A stretch of DNA of 64,000 bases. Origin: Sphingomonas sp. PP-CE-3G-477 (lineage in GTDB: Bacteria > Pseudomonadota > Alphaproteobacteria > Sphingomonadales > Sphingomonadaceae). The stretch covers positions 159,215 through 223,214 of the forward strand of contig NZ_QAOF01000006.1 of assembly GCF_003050745.1 (NCBI RefSeq), in the 5' to 3' direction. Positions within the stretch are counted from its first letter, which is position 1, and the number at the start of each line of letters is the position of its first letter. The notes under the pieces were generated by a model. It was not told the origin of the DNA. It searched no databases and saw only the letters and a program-made list of their open reading frames with translations. Position numbers and translations under genes: made by a program. Below, one piece after another: positions 36,881 to 46,645 of this stretch.

Positions 36881-39715
36881 ATGACCAGTTTTGCGAGAGC
36901 ATTATACTGCCCCTTGCCGTCAGCCTGCGTCATGGTCGCTATGCTGTCCCCTGTATCGGCGCTGGCACAGGCCGGTGCGAGGACCAACACCGATACAGCC
37001 GTCGCGACGGCTCCGAACCCCGCAACACGCGCGCGCGCTGCTGACGGGCAGACCCTTTCGGCTTCGACGGCCGGTTCGGCCGCGCCGGCGCAGGCCGATA
37101 CGAAACCCGAGGATCGCGACATCGTCGTGACCGGCCTGCGCGGCAGCCTGGAGAGCGCGATCAATGCGCGGCGCGCCGCCAACGGGCTGACCGACAGCAT
37201 CTTCGCCAAGGACATCGCGGCGTTCCCGGACACCAACCTTGCCGAGAGCATCCAGCGCATCCCCGGCGTGCAGATCACGCGCGACGCAGGCGAAGGGCGG
37301 CAGATCGCAGTGCGCGGCCTGAACGGCGATTTCACGCGCGTCAGGCTGAACGGCATGGAAGCGCTCGCGACCACGGGATCGAGCGATCAGCGCGGTGGCG
37401 TCAACCGGTCGCGGTCGTTCGATCTCAACATCTTCGCTTCCGAACTGTTCAGCCGCGTCGATGTCGTCAAGGCGCGTTCCGCCTCGCTGGACGAGGGCGG
37501 TATCGCCGCGACCGTCGACCTGCATACGCTACGCCCGTTCGACAATCCTGGCGTGCATGTCGTCACCTCGGCGCAGGCGTTCTACGCGACCCGCGCGGAC
37601 AAGGTCGCGCCGCGCGCGGCGCTGGTGATATCGGATACGACCGAGGACGGTGTGTGGGGCGCGCTGATCTCCGCCGCCTATTCGCGTCGCCAGGTGATCG
37701 AGGACGGCCATCAGACGCTGCGCTGGCAAACCGGCGGCTGGAATCTCGCCAACGTCTCGTCGTCGATCGACCCCGCCCTGCGCGCGCGGCTGAACGGGAC
37801 GGGCAGCGACGCGCTGTTCTATCCCCGCACGCCACGGTATTTCATTTTCGACAACGACCAGAAGCGGCTCGGCCTGACCGGCGCGTTCCAGTTCCGGCCG
37901 AGCGACGCGTTCCATATCGATCTCGACCTCCTCTACGCCAAGCTCCATTCGACGCGGATCGAACATTCGCTCGACGCGCAGTCGTTCAGCCGCACCGATG
38001 CGACCGGGCTCCGCCAGACCACGATCCGCCGCATGACCGTCGAGGGCAACGACATCGTCGCCGCCGATTTCGGCAATGTCGACAATCGATCCGACAACCG
38101 GCTGGACACCAACGACACCAAATTCCACCAGATCGCGCTGACCACCATCTGGAAACCAGCCGACCGGCTGACGATCGACGCGCTCGTCGGCGTCGAGGGC
38201 TCGAACTACACCGTCGATACGCGGACGTTCCAGTTGCTGACCGACAATCACGACTTTTCATATGATTACCGGGACAACGACCGCGTGCCGACGATGGGCT
38301 ATGGCGTGTCACTCACCGATCCGACGGCGTGGCGGCTCGACGTCTATCGCCCGCGCGTCAATATCGTGAAGAACGACTACCGGATCGGCAAGCTGAACAT
38401 CGCCTATGACGCGACCGACTGGGCGATCCTGAAGGCGGGCGCGACGTACACGCGCTATGTCTTCGACACCATCGATTTCGGGCAGGACAGCACCGCGTTG
38501 CGCGGTCGCGCGGTTGGCGATCTCGTCTACACCGACTCGCCGTACAGTTTCGGCAAGGCGCTCGGCGTTTCCGCGGCGACGCCGCGACAGTGGCTGTTCG
38601 TCGATTTCGACAAGGCGCTACCGCTGATCGATCCGAACGGCACGCCGCTGACGCAGAACCGCGAGAATGATCGACGCGTCAAGGAAGAGGTTGTCGCCGG
38701 CTATGCGCAGGTCGATCTGAAGAGCGAGATCGCAGGGATGCCGCTCAGGGGCGACGTCGGCGTTCGCGTGGCCCGCACGCAGACGACCGCGACGGGCGCG
38801 GTGATCGTCGGCGGCGTGGCTCAGCCGGTGACGTTCGAGCGCCGCTATACCGACTGGCTGCCATCGGCCAATTTCGTGCTCGAGATGGCGCCCAAGGTGC
38901 AGCTGCGGTTCAGCGCCAACCGCAACATCACCCGGCCGACGCTGACCTCGCTGACGCCCGGCGGGCAGGTTCAGGTCAACACTCGGACCGTGTCGGTCGG
39001 CAATCCCGAACTCGATCCGTTCCGCGCGGACTCGGTCGATCTGTCGCTCGAATGGTATCCGACGCGCGATGGGTTCTTCGCGATCGGGCCGTTCTTCAAA
39101 CGCATCAAGAGCTTCATCACCAGCCGGACGGTCGAGCAGAGCTATGCCGCCTCGGGCTATCCGCTCGCGTTCCTCGGCGACCAGCGGATCGCGCGACCGG
39201 AGGACATCTTCTTCTTCACGCAGCCGGTGAACGGCCCTGGCACGTCATTGAAGGGGATCGAGGTGATCGCGCAGCAGGCGTTCACCTTCCTGCCCGGCCC
39301 GCTTCGAAATTTCGGCGGGATCGTCAATTACACGCGGACCAGTTCGGACACGGATTACGCGCTGACCGCGACGACCAGCGTGCGAAAACCGCTGATCGGC
39401 CTGTCGAAGCAATCCGCCAACGCGACGCTGTATTACGAGACGAAACACTATGGCGGCCGCGTGTCGGCGAATTATCGCGGACGATATCTGACCGCGGTGC
39501 CGGGCGCGAACGGCAACGACGTCGCCGGGGTGAACGCCGCGACCTATGTCGACGCGTCGCTGTTCTGGAACGTCACCGATCGCCTCACGATGACGCTCGA
39601 GGGGGTCAATCTGACCAATCAGGCGGAGGACCAGTTCGTCGACAGCGCCAACCGCGTCAACAGCTACTCGAAGAGCGGCCGGCAGCTGATGGCCGGCGTG
39701 CGGTGGCGGATGTGA
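36881..39715 (+). CDS. Large TonB-dependent receptor (Caulobacter/Xanthomonas type)
   Basis: 944 residues from ATG 36881. The signal peptide starts MTSFARALYCPLPSA, and VSALAQA marks cleavage. The TonB box region is RDIVVTGLRGSLESAINAR. The plug has FPDTNLAESIQRIPGVQITR and VRGLNGDFTRVRLNGMEA, the hallmark of the TIGR01782 group, often tied to carbohydrate or complex-nutrient uptake. The barrel ends MAGVRWRM. Being divergent from the metal operon, with an AT-rich control region between, it may instead serve metal uptake. An upstream in-frame start at 36749 lacks signal-peptide character. Confidence 0.9.
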   Translation: MTSFARALYCPLPSACVMVAMLSPVSALAQAGARTNTDTAVATAPNPATRARAADGQTLSASTAGSAAPAQADTKPEDRDIVVTGLRGSLESAINARRAANGLTDSIFAKDIAAFPDTNLAESIQRIPGVQITRDAGEGRQIAVRGLNGDFTRVRLNGMEALATTGSSDQRGGVNRSRSFDLNIFASELFSRVDVVKARSASLDEGGIAATVDLHTLRPFDNPGVHVVTSAQAFYATRADKVAPRAALVISDTTEDGVWGALISAAYSRRQVIEDGHQTLRWQTGGWNLANVSSSIDPALRARLNGTGSDALFYPRTPRYFIFDNDQKRLGLTGAFQFRPSDAFHIDLDLLYAKLHSTRIEHSLDAQSFSRTDATGLRQTTIRRMTVEGNDIVAADFGNVDNRSDNRLDTNDTKFHQIALTTIWKPADRLTIDALVGVEGSNYTVDTRTFQLLTDNHDFSYDYRDNDRVPTMGYGVSLTDPTAWRLDVYRPRVNIVKNDYRIGKLNIAYDATDWAILKAGATYTRYVFDTIDFGQDSTALRGRAVGDLVYTDSPYSFGKALGVSAATPRQWLFVDFDKALPLIDPNGTPLTQNRENDRRVKEEVVAGYAQVDLKSEIAGMPLRGDVGVRVARTQTTATGAVIVGGVAQPVTFERRYTDWLPSANFVLEMAPKVQLRFSANRNITRPTLTSLTPGGQVQVNTRTVSVGNPELDPFRADSVDLSLEWYPTRDGFFAIGPFFKRIKSFITSRTVEQSYAASGYPLAFLGDQRIARPEDIFFFTQPVNGPGTSLKGIEVIAQQAFTFLPGPLRNFGGIVNYTRTSSDTDYALTATTSVRKPLIGLSKQSANATLYYETKHYGGRVSANYRGRYLTAVPGANGNDVAGVNAATYVDASLFWNVTDRLTMTLEGVNLTNQAEDQFVDSANRVNSYSKSGRQLMAGVRWRM

Positions 39716-40004
39716 TCATCCGATCCGCCGCGCCGACCGCCTCCCGTTGCCGGATGGCGCGGTCGCCCAAGCGGCACTGGCAATAGCCCCGCCCGGTTAG
39801 CGGCGATTATCAGGGACCGAACCCGGACAGTCGGAGGCGGGAGGTTTCCAAACTCACGACACTATTTCCTGGGAAATGACCTTTATACGCAACCGTTCGA
39901 ACGGGTAGGGTTGCAGGAGGGGCAGAGCGGGATTCATCGACGTCACGTTGATGACCGTGGTTGGCGGGGAAGGATCGGACGGTTCCTGTACGCTCGGCGA
40001 TCGA
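39716..40004. other. Convergent spacer between receptor and MFS genes
   Basis: 289 bases between two convergent genes. No coding sequence was recognised, and no strong terminator hairpin was found by eye. Confidence 0.3.
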
Positions 40005-41480
40005 TCATGCGATCGATTCCAGAGCCCGGTTGCGGGTGCGGGGGCCGAATGCGCCGATCACGACGATGACGACCGCGTAGGCGGCGCAGATAAATGCGAA
40101 CACACCCGTCACGCCGCCCTGACGGAGCAGGAACGCGATCGCGAACGCGTTGAGCATCGCCGTGACGCGACTGAACGAATAGACGAACCCGACGGCCTTC
40201 GCCCGGATCCGGGTGGGAAATATCTCCGCCTGATAGGCGTGATACGCGAACGAGATGACGTTGCCCGCGACCGTCAGCACGATGCCGATCAGCACCAGCA
40301 AGAGCGGCACGGTAGCGACCGCGAACAGCCCGCCCGCCAGCACGATCGTGACCGCGCCCGATACGATGATCCACTTGCGCTCGAACCGGTCGCCGATCAC
40401 CAGCCCTAGCATCGGCCCGATCGGCGCTGCCAGCGCGATGATCGTGGTGTATGCCATGCTCTTCGTCACGGTGATGCCGTGTTCGATCAGCAACGTCGGG
40501 ACCCAGTTCGTGAACCCGAAATAGCCGATCGTCTGGGCGATGTTGAACACCACCATCATGATTGTCCGACTGCGATACGGCGGCCGGAACAGCTCGGCGA
40601 AACGCCCCGCGCCGGCCACCGGCTCGATCATGGCGGGTATGGGAAGCGGCATGCCCTGCCCTTGCTCGCTGCCACGTTCGAGCCGCTCGACGATCGCGCG
40701 GGCTTCGCTCAAGCGTCCCCGCTGGACGAGCCAGCGCGGGCTTTCGGGCAGACGCAGGCGGATATACCATGCCGCGAGCGCGCTGCTTGCGCCGATCAGC
40801 ACCACCCAGCGCCAGCCTTCGAGGCCCAACGGAGCTATCGGTACCAATAGCCACGACAGGCCGGCGACGATCGGGCCCGCGCAGAAACCGATCGTCTGGC
40901 ACAAGGCGTTCGCGCGACCGCGCAACGATCTCGGTACGAACTCGCAGATATAGGTATCGATCGTGACCATCTCGATCCCCAGTCCGATGCCGGCGGCGAA
41001 CCGGTGCAGGCTGATCGCGGCCGCGCTGTGTTGAAACGCCATCGATACGGAGGCGGCGGTGTATCCGAGCAGGGCCCAGGTGAAGATCGCACGCCGCCCG
41101 AACCTGTCGTTCAGGGCGCCTGCAACCAAGGTGCCGACCGTCAACCCGGCGAAGAGTGCGGCGATGAACGCGGCAATGCCGGTCATGCCGAAGGCACCGG
41201 CGGTGGTCGTGGTGAACAGACCGCTGCGCACCAGTCCCGGCGCGATATAGGCGGACAGCAGCATGTCGTAGAGCTCGAAGAAGAACGCGAGGCTCAGCAG
41301 GCCGACGATGGTCCAGACGCCGCGCGTCGCCGGGAGGCGATCGAGCCGCGCGATGATGCTGGCGCCATCGTTCGGGTCTGGCGTCTCCGTCGCGATCGGT
41401 GGACTATGCACGCCGTCGTCCGGACGCCCCCGTGGACGTGTAGGAGGAAGATCTCGACCGGGCACGACCACGCGCTTCAT
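40005..41480 (-). CDS. MFS transporter (sugar/aromatic-acid porter type)
   Basis: 491 residues from ATG 41480, twelve predicted membrane helices. Family motifs are present: GALNDRFGRRAIFTW between helices 2 and 3, RFAAGIGLGIEMV, LPESPRWLVQRGRLSEA in the central loop, and DRFERKWII between helices 8 and 9. The PESPRWL box and length fit sugar-porter or benzoate-type members; the substrate is unknown. The start overlaps the stop of a decayed hydrolase gene by ATGA, so the two were once an operon. Confidence 0.88.
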   Translation of the reverse strand: MKRVVVPGRDLPPTRPRGRPDDGVHSPPIATETPDPNDGASIIARLDRLPATRGVWTIVGLLSLAFFFELYDMLLSAYIAPGLVRSGLFTTTTAGAFGMTGIAAFIAALFAGLTVGTLVAGALNDRFGRRAIFTWALLGYTAASVSMAFQHSAAAISLHRFAAGIGLGIEMVTIDTYICEFVPRSLRGRANALCQTIGFCAGPIVAGLSWLLVPIAPLGLEGWRWVVLIGASSALAAWYIRLRLPESPRWLVQRGRLSEARAIVERLERGSEQGQGMPLPIPAMIEPVAGAGRFAELFRPPYRSRTIMMVVFNIAQTIGYFGFTNWVPTLLIEHGITVTKSMAYTTIIALAAPIGPMLGLVIGDRFERKWIIVSGAVTIVLAGGLFAVATVPLLLVLIGIVLTVAGNVISFAYHAYQAEIFPTRIRAKAVGFVYSFSRVTAMLNAFAIAFLLRQGGVTGVFAFICAAYAVVIVVIGAFGPRTRNRALESIA

Positions 41481-41968
41481 TTGACCACCGGCAGGCTGAT
41501 ATGGCTTCGATCCGGGCCGGCAACAGCAATCCCCTGCATCGCCTTCACGAAATACTCCGGCTCGACGAAGACGATGTTCGGGACGAAGGTGTGCGGATTG
41601 CGATCGTGGAGCGGGAACCTGCTCGATTGCACCTTTATCATGATCTTGTGCCCCGGCAGAAAGACATGATGGGTCGTCGGCGGCGCGAAACCGTACTTCA
41701 GCGGCACGTTCCAGCGCCACCATTTCGCCGTATCGGCATCCCATCCGATCGCACCCACTGCGCTGCCGTCGAATATCCCCTGCCCGTCATACCAGGGAGC
41801 CATTGTCCGATAGACCATGTCGTTGCCGTCATCCTTCGCCTCGAGCGCCCGATAGACCGCAGGCGCGCCGCAGCTATCCTCCTGGTCCCACAGGCCGCTG
41901 ACGATCATCGTGCGAACCTTGAGCGGCGGACCGGCGAGCGTCCGGTCCATTGCAGCACCGACCAGCAC
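41477..41968 (-). pseudogene. CocE/NonD-type hydrolase remnant
   Basis: 163 residues join two separated parts of a roughly 600-residue alpha-amino-acid ester hydrolase (CocE/NonD/Xaa-Pro peptidase family). VRTMIVSGLWDQEDSCGAP, then WYDGQGIF and DTAKWWRWN come from the catalytic domain, including the Asp loop. THHVFLPGHKIMIKVQSSRF, then PLHDRNPHTFVPN and SHISLPVV are the end of the C-terminal jelly roll. The serine nucleophile region and most of the jelly roll are gone. The fusion point is near GFAPPTTHH. The frame is open but a working enzyme is not expected. Confidence 0.8.
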
Positions 41969-42416
41969 GACTCATAGAGCGGGTGTGTGACAAGCTTGCG
42001 ATAAATGCCGGATGCCCGATCGACGCCTACGGCACGGCGCGACGACAAAACGGCGAGACGACACAATAGCGAGGCGGAAACGCATCATTGTCGCCCTTTC
42101 ACGATCAAGGACCCGCGGTGCATTAACGGCACCATTTTTCAGATACAATATCTCATTACATTAAGAACGTGCCATGTTGGGCGTGCGCGCCGCACGGACC
42201 AGGGACGGTCGGTTACCGCCTCGCCAGGGGCTGGTACTTGCCGAACCATTCGACGAGGATGTCTATCAACCCCGCCTCGATCATCGGACATGCCTCGCGG
42301 GAACTCCGTGCAAAATGAGCACGCAACGCTCCTTGCTCGGGATACCTCTTCTCGACGCAACGCGACCCGCCGATGCTGACGTGCATCGACAGGTCGCTGA
42401 TCGGCGGTGCAGTGGA
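41969..42416. other. 448-base intergenic stretch with AT-rich island
   Basis: No convincing gene. It is AT-rich at 42115-42175, with several in-frame stops on both strands. A 57-codon minus-strand frame at 42213-42386 (ending EWFGKYQPLARR) has an ATG but no recognisable family and no ribosome site. The stretch probably carries debris from loss of the CocE N-terminus. Confidence 0.35.
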
Positions 42417-43286
42417 TCAGACCGAAGCGGCGATCTCGGTCGCGAAATCGCGATACGACCGCAGCGGGCGGCCCAGCATCGCGATCAGGCGATCGACGTC
42501 GCCGGCTTCGGGCACCATGCCGTCGGTGAGGAAGCGCTCACACATCAGGCGCATATCAAGGGCCATCCAGGCCGGGGCATAGTTCCGCATGTTCTGCTCG
42601 AACGCGGCGGTATCGTTGCCGGCATAGTGGATCGTCCGGCCCAAGGCGTCGGACCAGATGCCGGCGACATCGGTGCCGGTCAGCGTATCGGGGCCGACGA
42701 CGTTGATCCGCTCGAGCGGCAGCGGCGAGGCGGACTGCTCCCGGCGGACGAGTTCGATCGCGGCGATCTCGCCGAGGTCGCGCGCGTCGATCATCGCCAG
42801 GCCCTTGTCGCCGATCGGCATCGGGTACACGCCGTGACCGAGCACCACGTCCTTGATCGCGCGATCATTGTCGATGAAATAGGCCGGGCGCAGGATGGTC
42901 GCGTTGAAGCCCATCTGCTCCAGCATGCGCTCGACACCGAACTTGCCGGCGAAGTGCGGCACGTTCACGTAGATATCGCTGTGGATCACCGAGAGATAGA
43001 CGATCCGCTCGATCCCGGCATCGCGCGCCAGATTGAGCGCGAGGAGCGCTTGGGTGAATTCGTCGGGAACCACGGCGTTCAGCAGGAACAGCGTGGAGAC
43101 GCCGGAAAAGGCGGCGCGCATCGCATCGACGTCGAGCAGGTCGCCCTTGACGACGGCAACGCCCGCCGGAAGATCAGCCTTCGCCGGATCGCGGACGAGC
43201 GCACGGACGTCGGCGCCGCGCGCGAGAAGCTGATCGACGACGTTGCGGCCGACGGTGCCGGTTGCACCGGTAACGAGAATGGTCAT
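42417..43286 (-). CDS. NmrA-like NAD(P)-binding atypical SDR
   Basis: 289 residues. The dinucleotide site is ILVTGATGTVGRNVVDQLL, followed by VRALVRDPAKADLP (NADP-type Arg), LFLLNAVVPDEF and the substrate-side ILRPAYFIDN. The classical YxxxK pair is missing, as usual in NmrA-type proteins, which are quinone reductases or redox sensors. The LysR gene runs divergently with a 100-base gap and is the likely regulator. Confidence 0.87.
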   Translation of the reverse strand: MTILVTGATGTVGRNVVDQLLARGADVRALVRDPAKADLPAGVAVVKGDLLDVDAMRAAFSGVSTLFLLNAVVPDEFTQALLALNLARDAGIERIVYLSVIHSDIYVNVPHFAGKFGVERMLEQMGFNATILRPAYFIDNDRAIKDVVLGHGVYPMPIGDKGLAMIDARDLGEIAAIELVRREQSASPLPLERINVVGPDTLTGTDVAGIWSDALGRTIHYAGNDTAAFEQNMRNYAPAWMALDMRLMCERFLTDGMVPEAGDVDRLIAMLGRPLRSYRDFATEIAASV

Positions 43287-43386
43287 GGGAAACGCTCCTG
43301 AGTGGCTTGGGACACCTGATATTTAGTGATCCACATTCGCGCCGATAGCTGCCAATACTAGACACCCCGTCTCACTGGTGGATCAT

Positions 43387-44280
43387 ATGGACCTTCTCGC
43401 TCTCGCCGATTTCAACCTGGTCGCCCGCCATGGCGGCGTCGGCAAGGCCGCACGGGCGACGGGCCGGCCGAAGGCGACACTCTCGCGGCGGGTCACCGAG
43501 CTCGAGGCCGCACTAGGCCTGCGCCTGTTCGAGCGCGGCGCGCGGACGCTGAAGCTCACACAAGAGGGCAAAACCCTCCACGCGCGCTCCGCCGCGCTGC
43601 TGACAGAGCTTGAGGAAACGACCGCGGCGATCGCCTCGGGCGGCGGCGAGCCGCGCGGAAAGCTGCGGATCAGCGCGCCGCTGCTGTTCTCGCAGATCGC
43701 GATGGGTAAGCTGGCAGCGGGATTCTCGCTCCAATATCCCGACATGGTCCTGGAGGTCACGAGTGAAGACCGCTCGGTCGACATGGTCGAGGAAGGCTAT
43801 GACCTGGCGATCCGCGTCAACCCGCATGCCGACGAAAGCCTCATTGGGCGCGCCTTCCTGCACGACCGGCTTGTCGTCGTAGCAGGGCCTGGTGTGGCAA
43901 GACCGCAGGACGGCGATGCGGCGCCTGCTGTCGGGCACGGATTGGACAAGGGACGCTCGTCGTGGATCGTAAAGTCGGAGGCTGGCCCGAAGACGATCGC
44001 GTTCGCCCCGGTGCTCAACCTGTCGTCGCTCGTGATGGTCCGCGATGCCGTCCTCATGGGTGCCGGCGCCGCGCGCCTGCCGGTATCGCTGGTCAGCCGC
44101 GATCTGGCGGCGGGCAGACTGGTGCATTGGGGCGACGTGGACGCGCCGGACACGGCGTTGTGGGCGCTCTACCCTTCACGGCGTCTGCTGAACGCTCGCG
44201 TTTCAGCGTTTCTCGATCATCTGAAACGAGCCTTTCCCAAAGGGACGCCAGACGAGCTTGCCGCGTTCATCGAGCTATGA
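43387..44280 (+). CDS. LysR-family transcriptional regulator
   Basis: 297 residues from ATG 43387 with GGTGGA upstream; GTG 43378 is possible. The N-terminal HTH is LVARHGGVGKAARATGRPKA plus TLSRRVTELEAALGLRLFER, and the effector domain begins at GKLRISAPLLFSQIAMG. It is divergent from the NmrA-like reductase and probably senses a quinone-like or aromatic signal controlling it. Confidence 0.92.
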   Translation: MDLLALADFNLVARHGGVGKAARATGRPKATLSRRVTELEAALGLRLFERGARTLKLTQEGKTLHARSAALLTELEETTAAIASGGGEPRGKLRISAPLLFSQIAMGKLAAGFSLQYPDMVLEVTSEDRSVDMVEEGYDLAIRVNPHADESLIGRAFLHDRLVVVAGPGVARPQDGDAAPAVGHGLDKGRSSWIVKSEAGPKTIAFAPVLNLSSLVMVRDAVLMGAGAARLPVSLVSRDLAAGRLVHWGDVDAPDTALWALYPSRRLLNARVSAFLDHLKRAFPKGTPDELAAFIEL

Positions 44281-44365
44281 AACGGCTGCTCCAGTCGGAA
44301 ACCCCAGCCCTCTAATAGATGGCGCCCCCCCGTGCACCCGCCCTGAATGGACGCTCTCGCCGTAG

Positions 44366-45784
44366 CTATGGCTGCCGCTCGTATCTCCCGTTGTCGAAGG
44401 TATCCGGAACCAGCGCGCCGCCGACGATGCGCAGACGCAGCGTATCGAATGGTCGCGCCATCAACTGTCGCATGTCCATGCCGACGCGGATGATCCCGCT
44501 GCGCACGGGTGCGAAGCTGACCGCGGCGGCGCCCGCCTTCGTCTTGGCGTGGATCATCGCACCGACCGCGTTTGCAGGCAGTTCGCCGGGAACGAGGGCC
44601 AAGCCATTCCTATCGGTAACCAGCCGTTGCTCGGTACCATCGGCGAACTGCAGCGCCACGGTGATGCCGCGAGCCGGCGTATCGGACTCCGGGTCGAGGA
44701 TCTGGATACCAAGCCCGGGGGGCAAGCCGGGCGTGTTTTCGGCGGGCTCGTCAGGTGGCATCGTGCACACCGCCGGCAGTGTGGGATCGGCGAGCGCGGG
44801 CTCCGGCAAGCCAGCGGCGTGCGCCGCGTCCAGCGCCGCCTGCCGGGCATTCAGCCAGTCGTGCACAGCCTGTCGCACGCGGTCCGCACCCGGCCGATCG
44901 GTACCCGCGCCCGTGGCCGCGGGCTTCGCCATCAAGCTCGCCGCAAGCGTTTCGACGGTCGACCTCGCAGCGATCGCCGTGCGCAGAACCGTGGCGGCGC
45001 GCTCCCGGCGAACGCGCAAAGCCGGGACGCCGGCCTCCCCGGATGTCGCCATGACTTCCGGTGCGGGAAAGATAGGGCAGCGCGCGCGGATGGCGGCCTC
45101 GATCGCGCTGCGCTCGCGTGTGCGGCGTTCCTGCTCGGCTTCGTCCGTCCATGGCCCGGTCGAGAGATAGGAAAACAGCGGCTTTCGCACGATCGGCGCG
45201 GCCGTGACGAGCACGACGTCGTCATGCTCGACGTGCCACGCGCCCTGCGCATCCTGGTCCAGCGCACCGTAGCTCAACGACCAGACGAACATTCCGTCAG
45301 GTCGCAACAGAAGCTCCGATCCGGTTTCCATCACGCCCATGAGATAATAATGCCCGACCAGCGAGCCCTGCGTCGCCGTGCTTCCCTCGATCCGTCGATG
45401 GGTGGACGCATCCTTCGGCTTGGGCGCCTCGGGCTGACTTGGCGCGTCCAGCGCGTCGAGAAGATGGCAGCTCTTGCCGGGCGTGAGATCAGCAAAGCCG
45501 GTCACCGTGAGAACGTTGCGGCTGCCCTCTTCGCTGAAGCGGGCGATGACGTCCGCATAGGCTGGCGTACCGTCCTTACGATAGCGCGCCACCGCCGTCG
45601 CGCCCGCCGCGTCGCGGAGCAGATAGCGCGAGCTGCCTAGATCGCAACGCGTGAGGATGACCTCATCCTTCTCGATCGACAGCGTCCCTGTGAAGCTGTC
45701 CAGCCCGGTGTCCTGCGCGACCGTGACCGACGGCGCGACGACCATCAGCAGCGCGGCGGCAATGCGATGCACGCGCAGGCTCAA
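44366..45784 (-). CDS. Exported protein of unknown function with a transthyretin-like tail
   Basis: 472 residues. The signal peptide starts MSLRVHRIAAALLMVVAPSV, with cleavage near VAQ. A middle region (VGHYYLMGVMETGSELLLRP) contains a DGMFVWSLSYGALDQDAQGAW block like lipocalin-type strands. The region around residues 375-440 (LDPESDTPARGITVALQFAD, then DRNGLALVPGELP) looks like a carboxypeptidase-regulatory/beta-sandwich domain. No enzyme motif was seen. It is the second gene of a two-gene unit, overlapping the upstream gene by ATGA. Confidence 0.65.
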   Translation of the reverse strand: MSLRVHRIAAALLMVVAPSVTVAQDTGLDSFTGTLSIEKDEVILTRCDLGSSRYLLRDAAGATAVARYRKDGTPAYADVIARFSEEGSRNVLTVTGFADLTPGKSCHLLDALDAPSQPEAPKPKDASTHRRIEGSTATQGSLVGHYYLMGVMETGSELLLRPDGMFVWSLSYGALDQDAQGAWHVEHDDVVLVTAAPIVRKPLFSYLSTGPWTDEAEQERRTRERSAIEAAIRARCPIFPAPEVMATSGEAGVPALRVRRERAATVLRTAIAARSTVETLAASLMAKPAATGAGTDRPGADRVRQAVHDWLNARQAALDAAHAAGLPEPALADPTLPAVCTMPPDEPAENTPGLPPGLGIQILDPESDTPARGITVALQFADGTEQRLVTDRNGLALVPGELPANAVGAMIHAKTKAGAAAVSFAPVRSGIIRVGMDMRQLMARPFDTLRLRIVGGALVPDTFDNGRYERQP

Positions 45785-46398
45785 AGTGGCGCCCCGTCCT
45801 TGTCGAGCATCTCGAACCGGTAGGTACAGCCGTAGAAGGTCTTGCCGGGATGCGTCGTCGCGTTGGAGACGGTTCGCGCGACGACAAAATGGCTGCCGTA
45901 GCTTTCTCCCCGTCCCGCGTGCTCGGTGACGTCCTTCAGAATGCGCTCGCCCATGAACTTGCGGAACGGGACCGAGGCCTTCGCCTGCGCGGGGAGCATC
46001 CTGCCGGCTTCACCCAGTGCGCCGATCATCGGTTCGGCGGGCATGGCGTTTTCGACGTGCTCGGAACGCGCAAGCGGCGTCGGGTCGGGAAGATCGAGGA
46101 TGGCGACGACCGCGTTGCTCGTGAAGGCAATCCGGCGTGTGCTGTACGTGCCGACGACGGTGATCGCGTGTGGCAGTTCATATTCCGCCATGAACGCATT
46201 GCGCGAGGCGACCCGCTTCCAGCGGCGTTTTTGCGCGACGTTCTCTTCGCCGTCGATTGCCATGGCGAACTGCGTGTAGCTGGGCACGTCGAGGCGGCAG
46301 TCTATCGCGTCGACTTCCGAAGTCTCAGCAGGCCAGATATTCGGAGTATCGGCGAGTTGAAGCAGTGACGCCAGCGCCAGGGCGTAGAAAATGACCAT
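45781..46398 (-). CDS. Exported protein of unknown function
   Basis: 205 residues with an N-terminal hydrophobic leader (MVIFYALALASLLQLADTP) and a soluble remainder containing two Cys (EVDAIDCRLD and FYGCTYRFEM) that may pair. No family recognised. The ATGA overlap with the next gene indicates that the two products are made together and perhaps interact in the periplasm. Confidence 0.6.
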   Translation of the reverse strand: MVIFYALALASLLQLADTPNIWPAETSEVDAIDCRLDVPSYTQFAMAIDGEENVAQKRRWKRVASRNAFMAEYELPHAITVVGTYSTRRIAFTSNAVVAILDLPDPTPLARSEHVENAMPAEPMIGALGEAGRMLPAQAKASVPFRKFMGERILKDVTEHAGRGESYGSHFVVARTVSNATTHPGKTFYGCTYRFEMLDKDGAPL

Positions 46399-46645
46399 CC
46401 GCGCATCATAAACTTGCAGAAAGCATTTACCAGCGGCGGCCCCGCGCGAGATCTTGGAACGGTCAAGACGAGGGTTCGAACTGCGCTACAACCGTGATCA
46501 GGCCCCCTGCCGGTCCGGTTCACACCCCCGATATCGTAGCCGTCGGATCGCACATTAATATGCGAAATCTCGGCGAATGCGGCAAGTCAGCCGTGCCTGG
46601 AACCTGGGCTAAGCCGTCCCTACGCCGGCGAACGCTCCCGTGCGA
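46399..46645. other. Spacer without recognised features
   Basis: 247 bases between the start of the unknown two-gene unit and the end of a LysR gene on the same strand. It must hold the promoter of the unit. Some AT-rich sequence lies at 46550-46570, but nothing can be assigned. Confidence 0.3.

Noticed and set aside
42213..42386. 57-codon minus-strand frame ending EWFGKYQPLARR
   Set aside because: There is no ribosome site, no recognised family and it sits in decayed intergenic DNA; it is mentioned only within the spacer.
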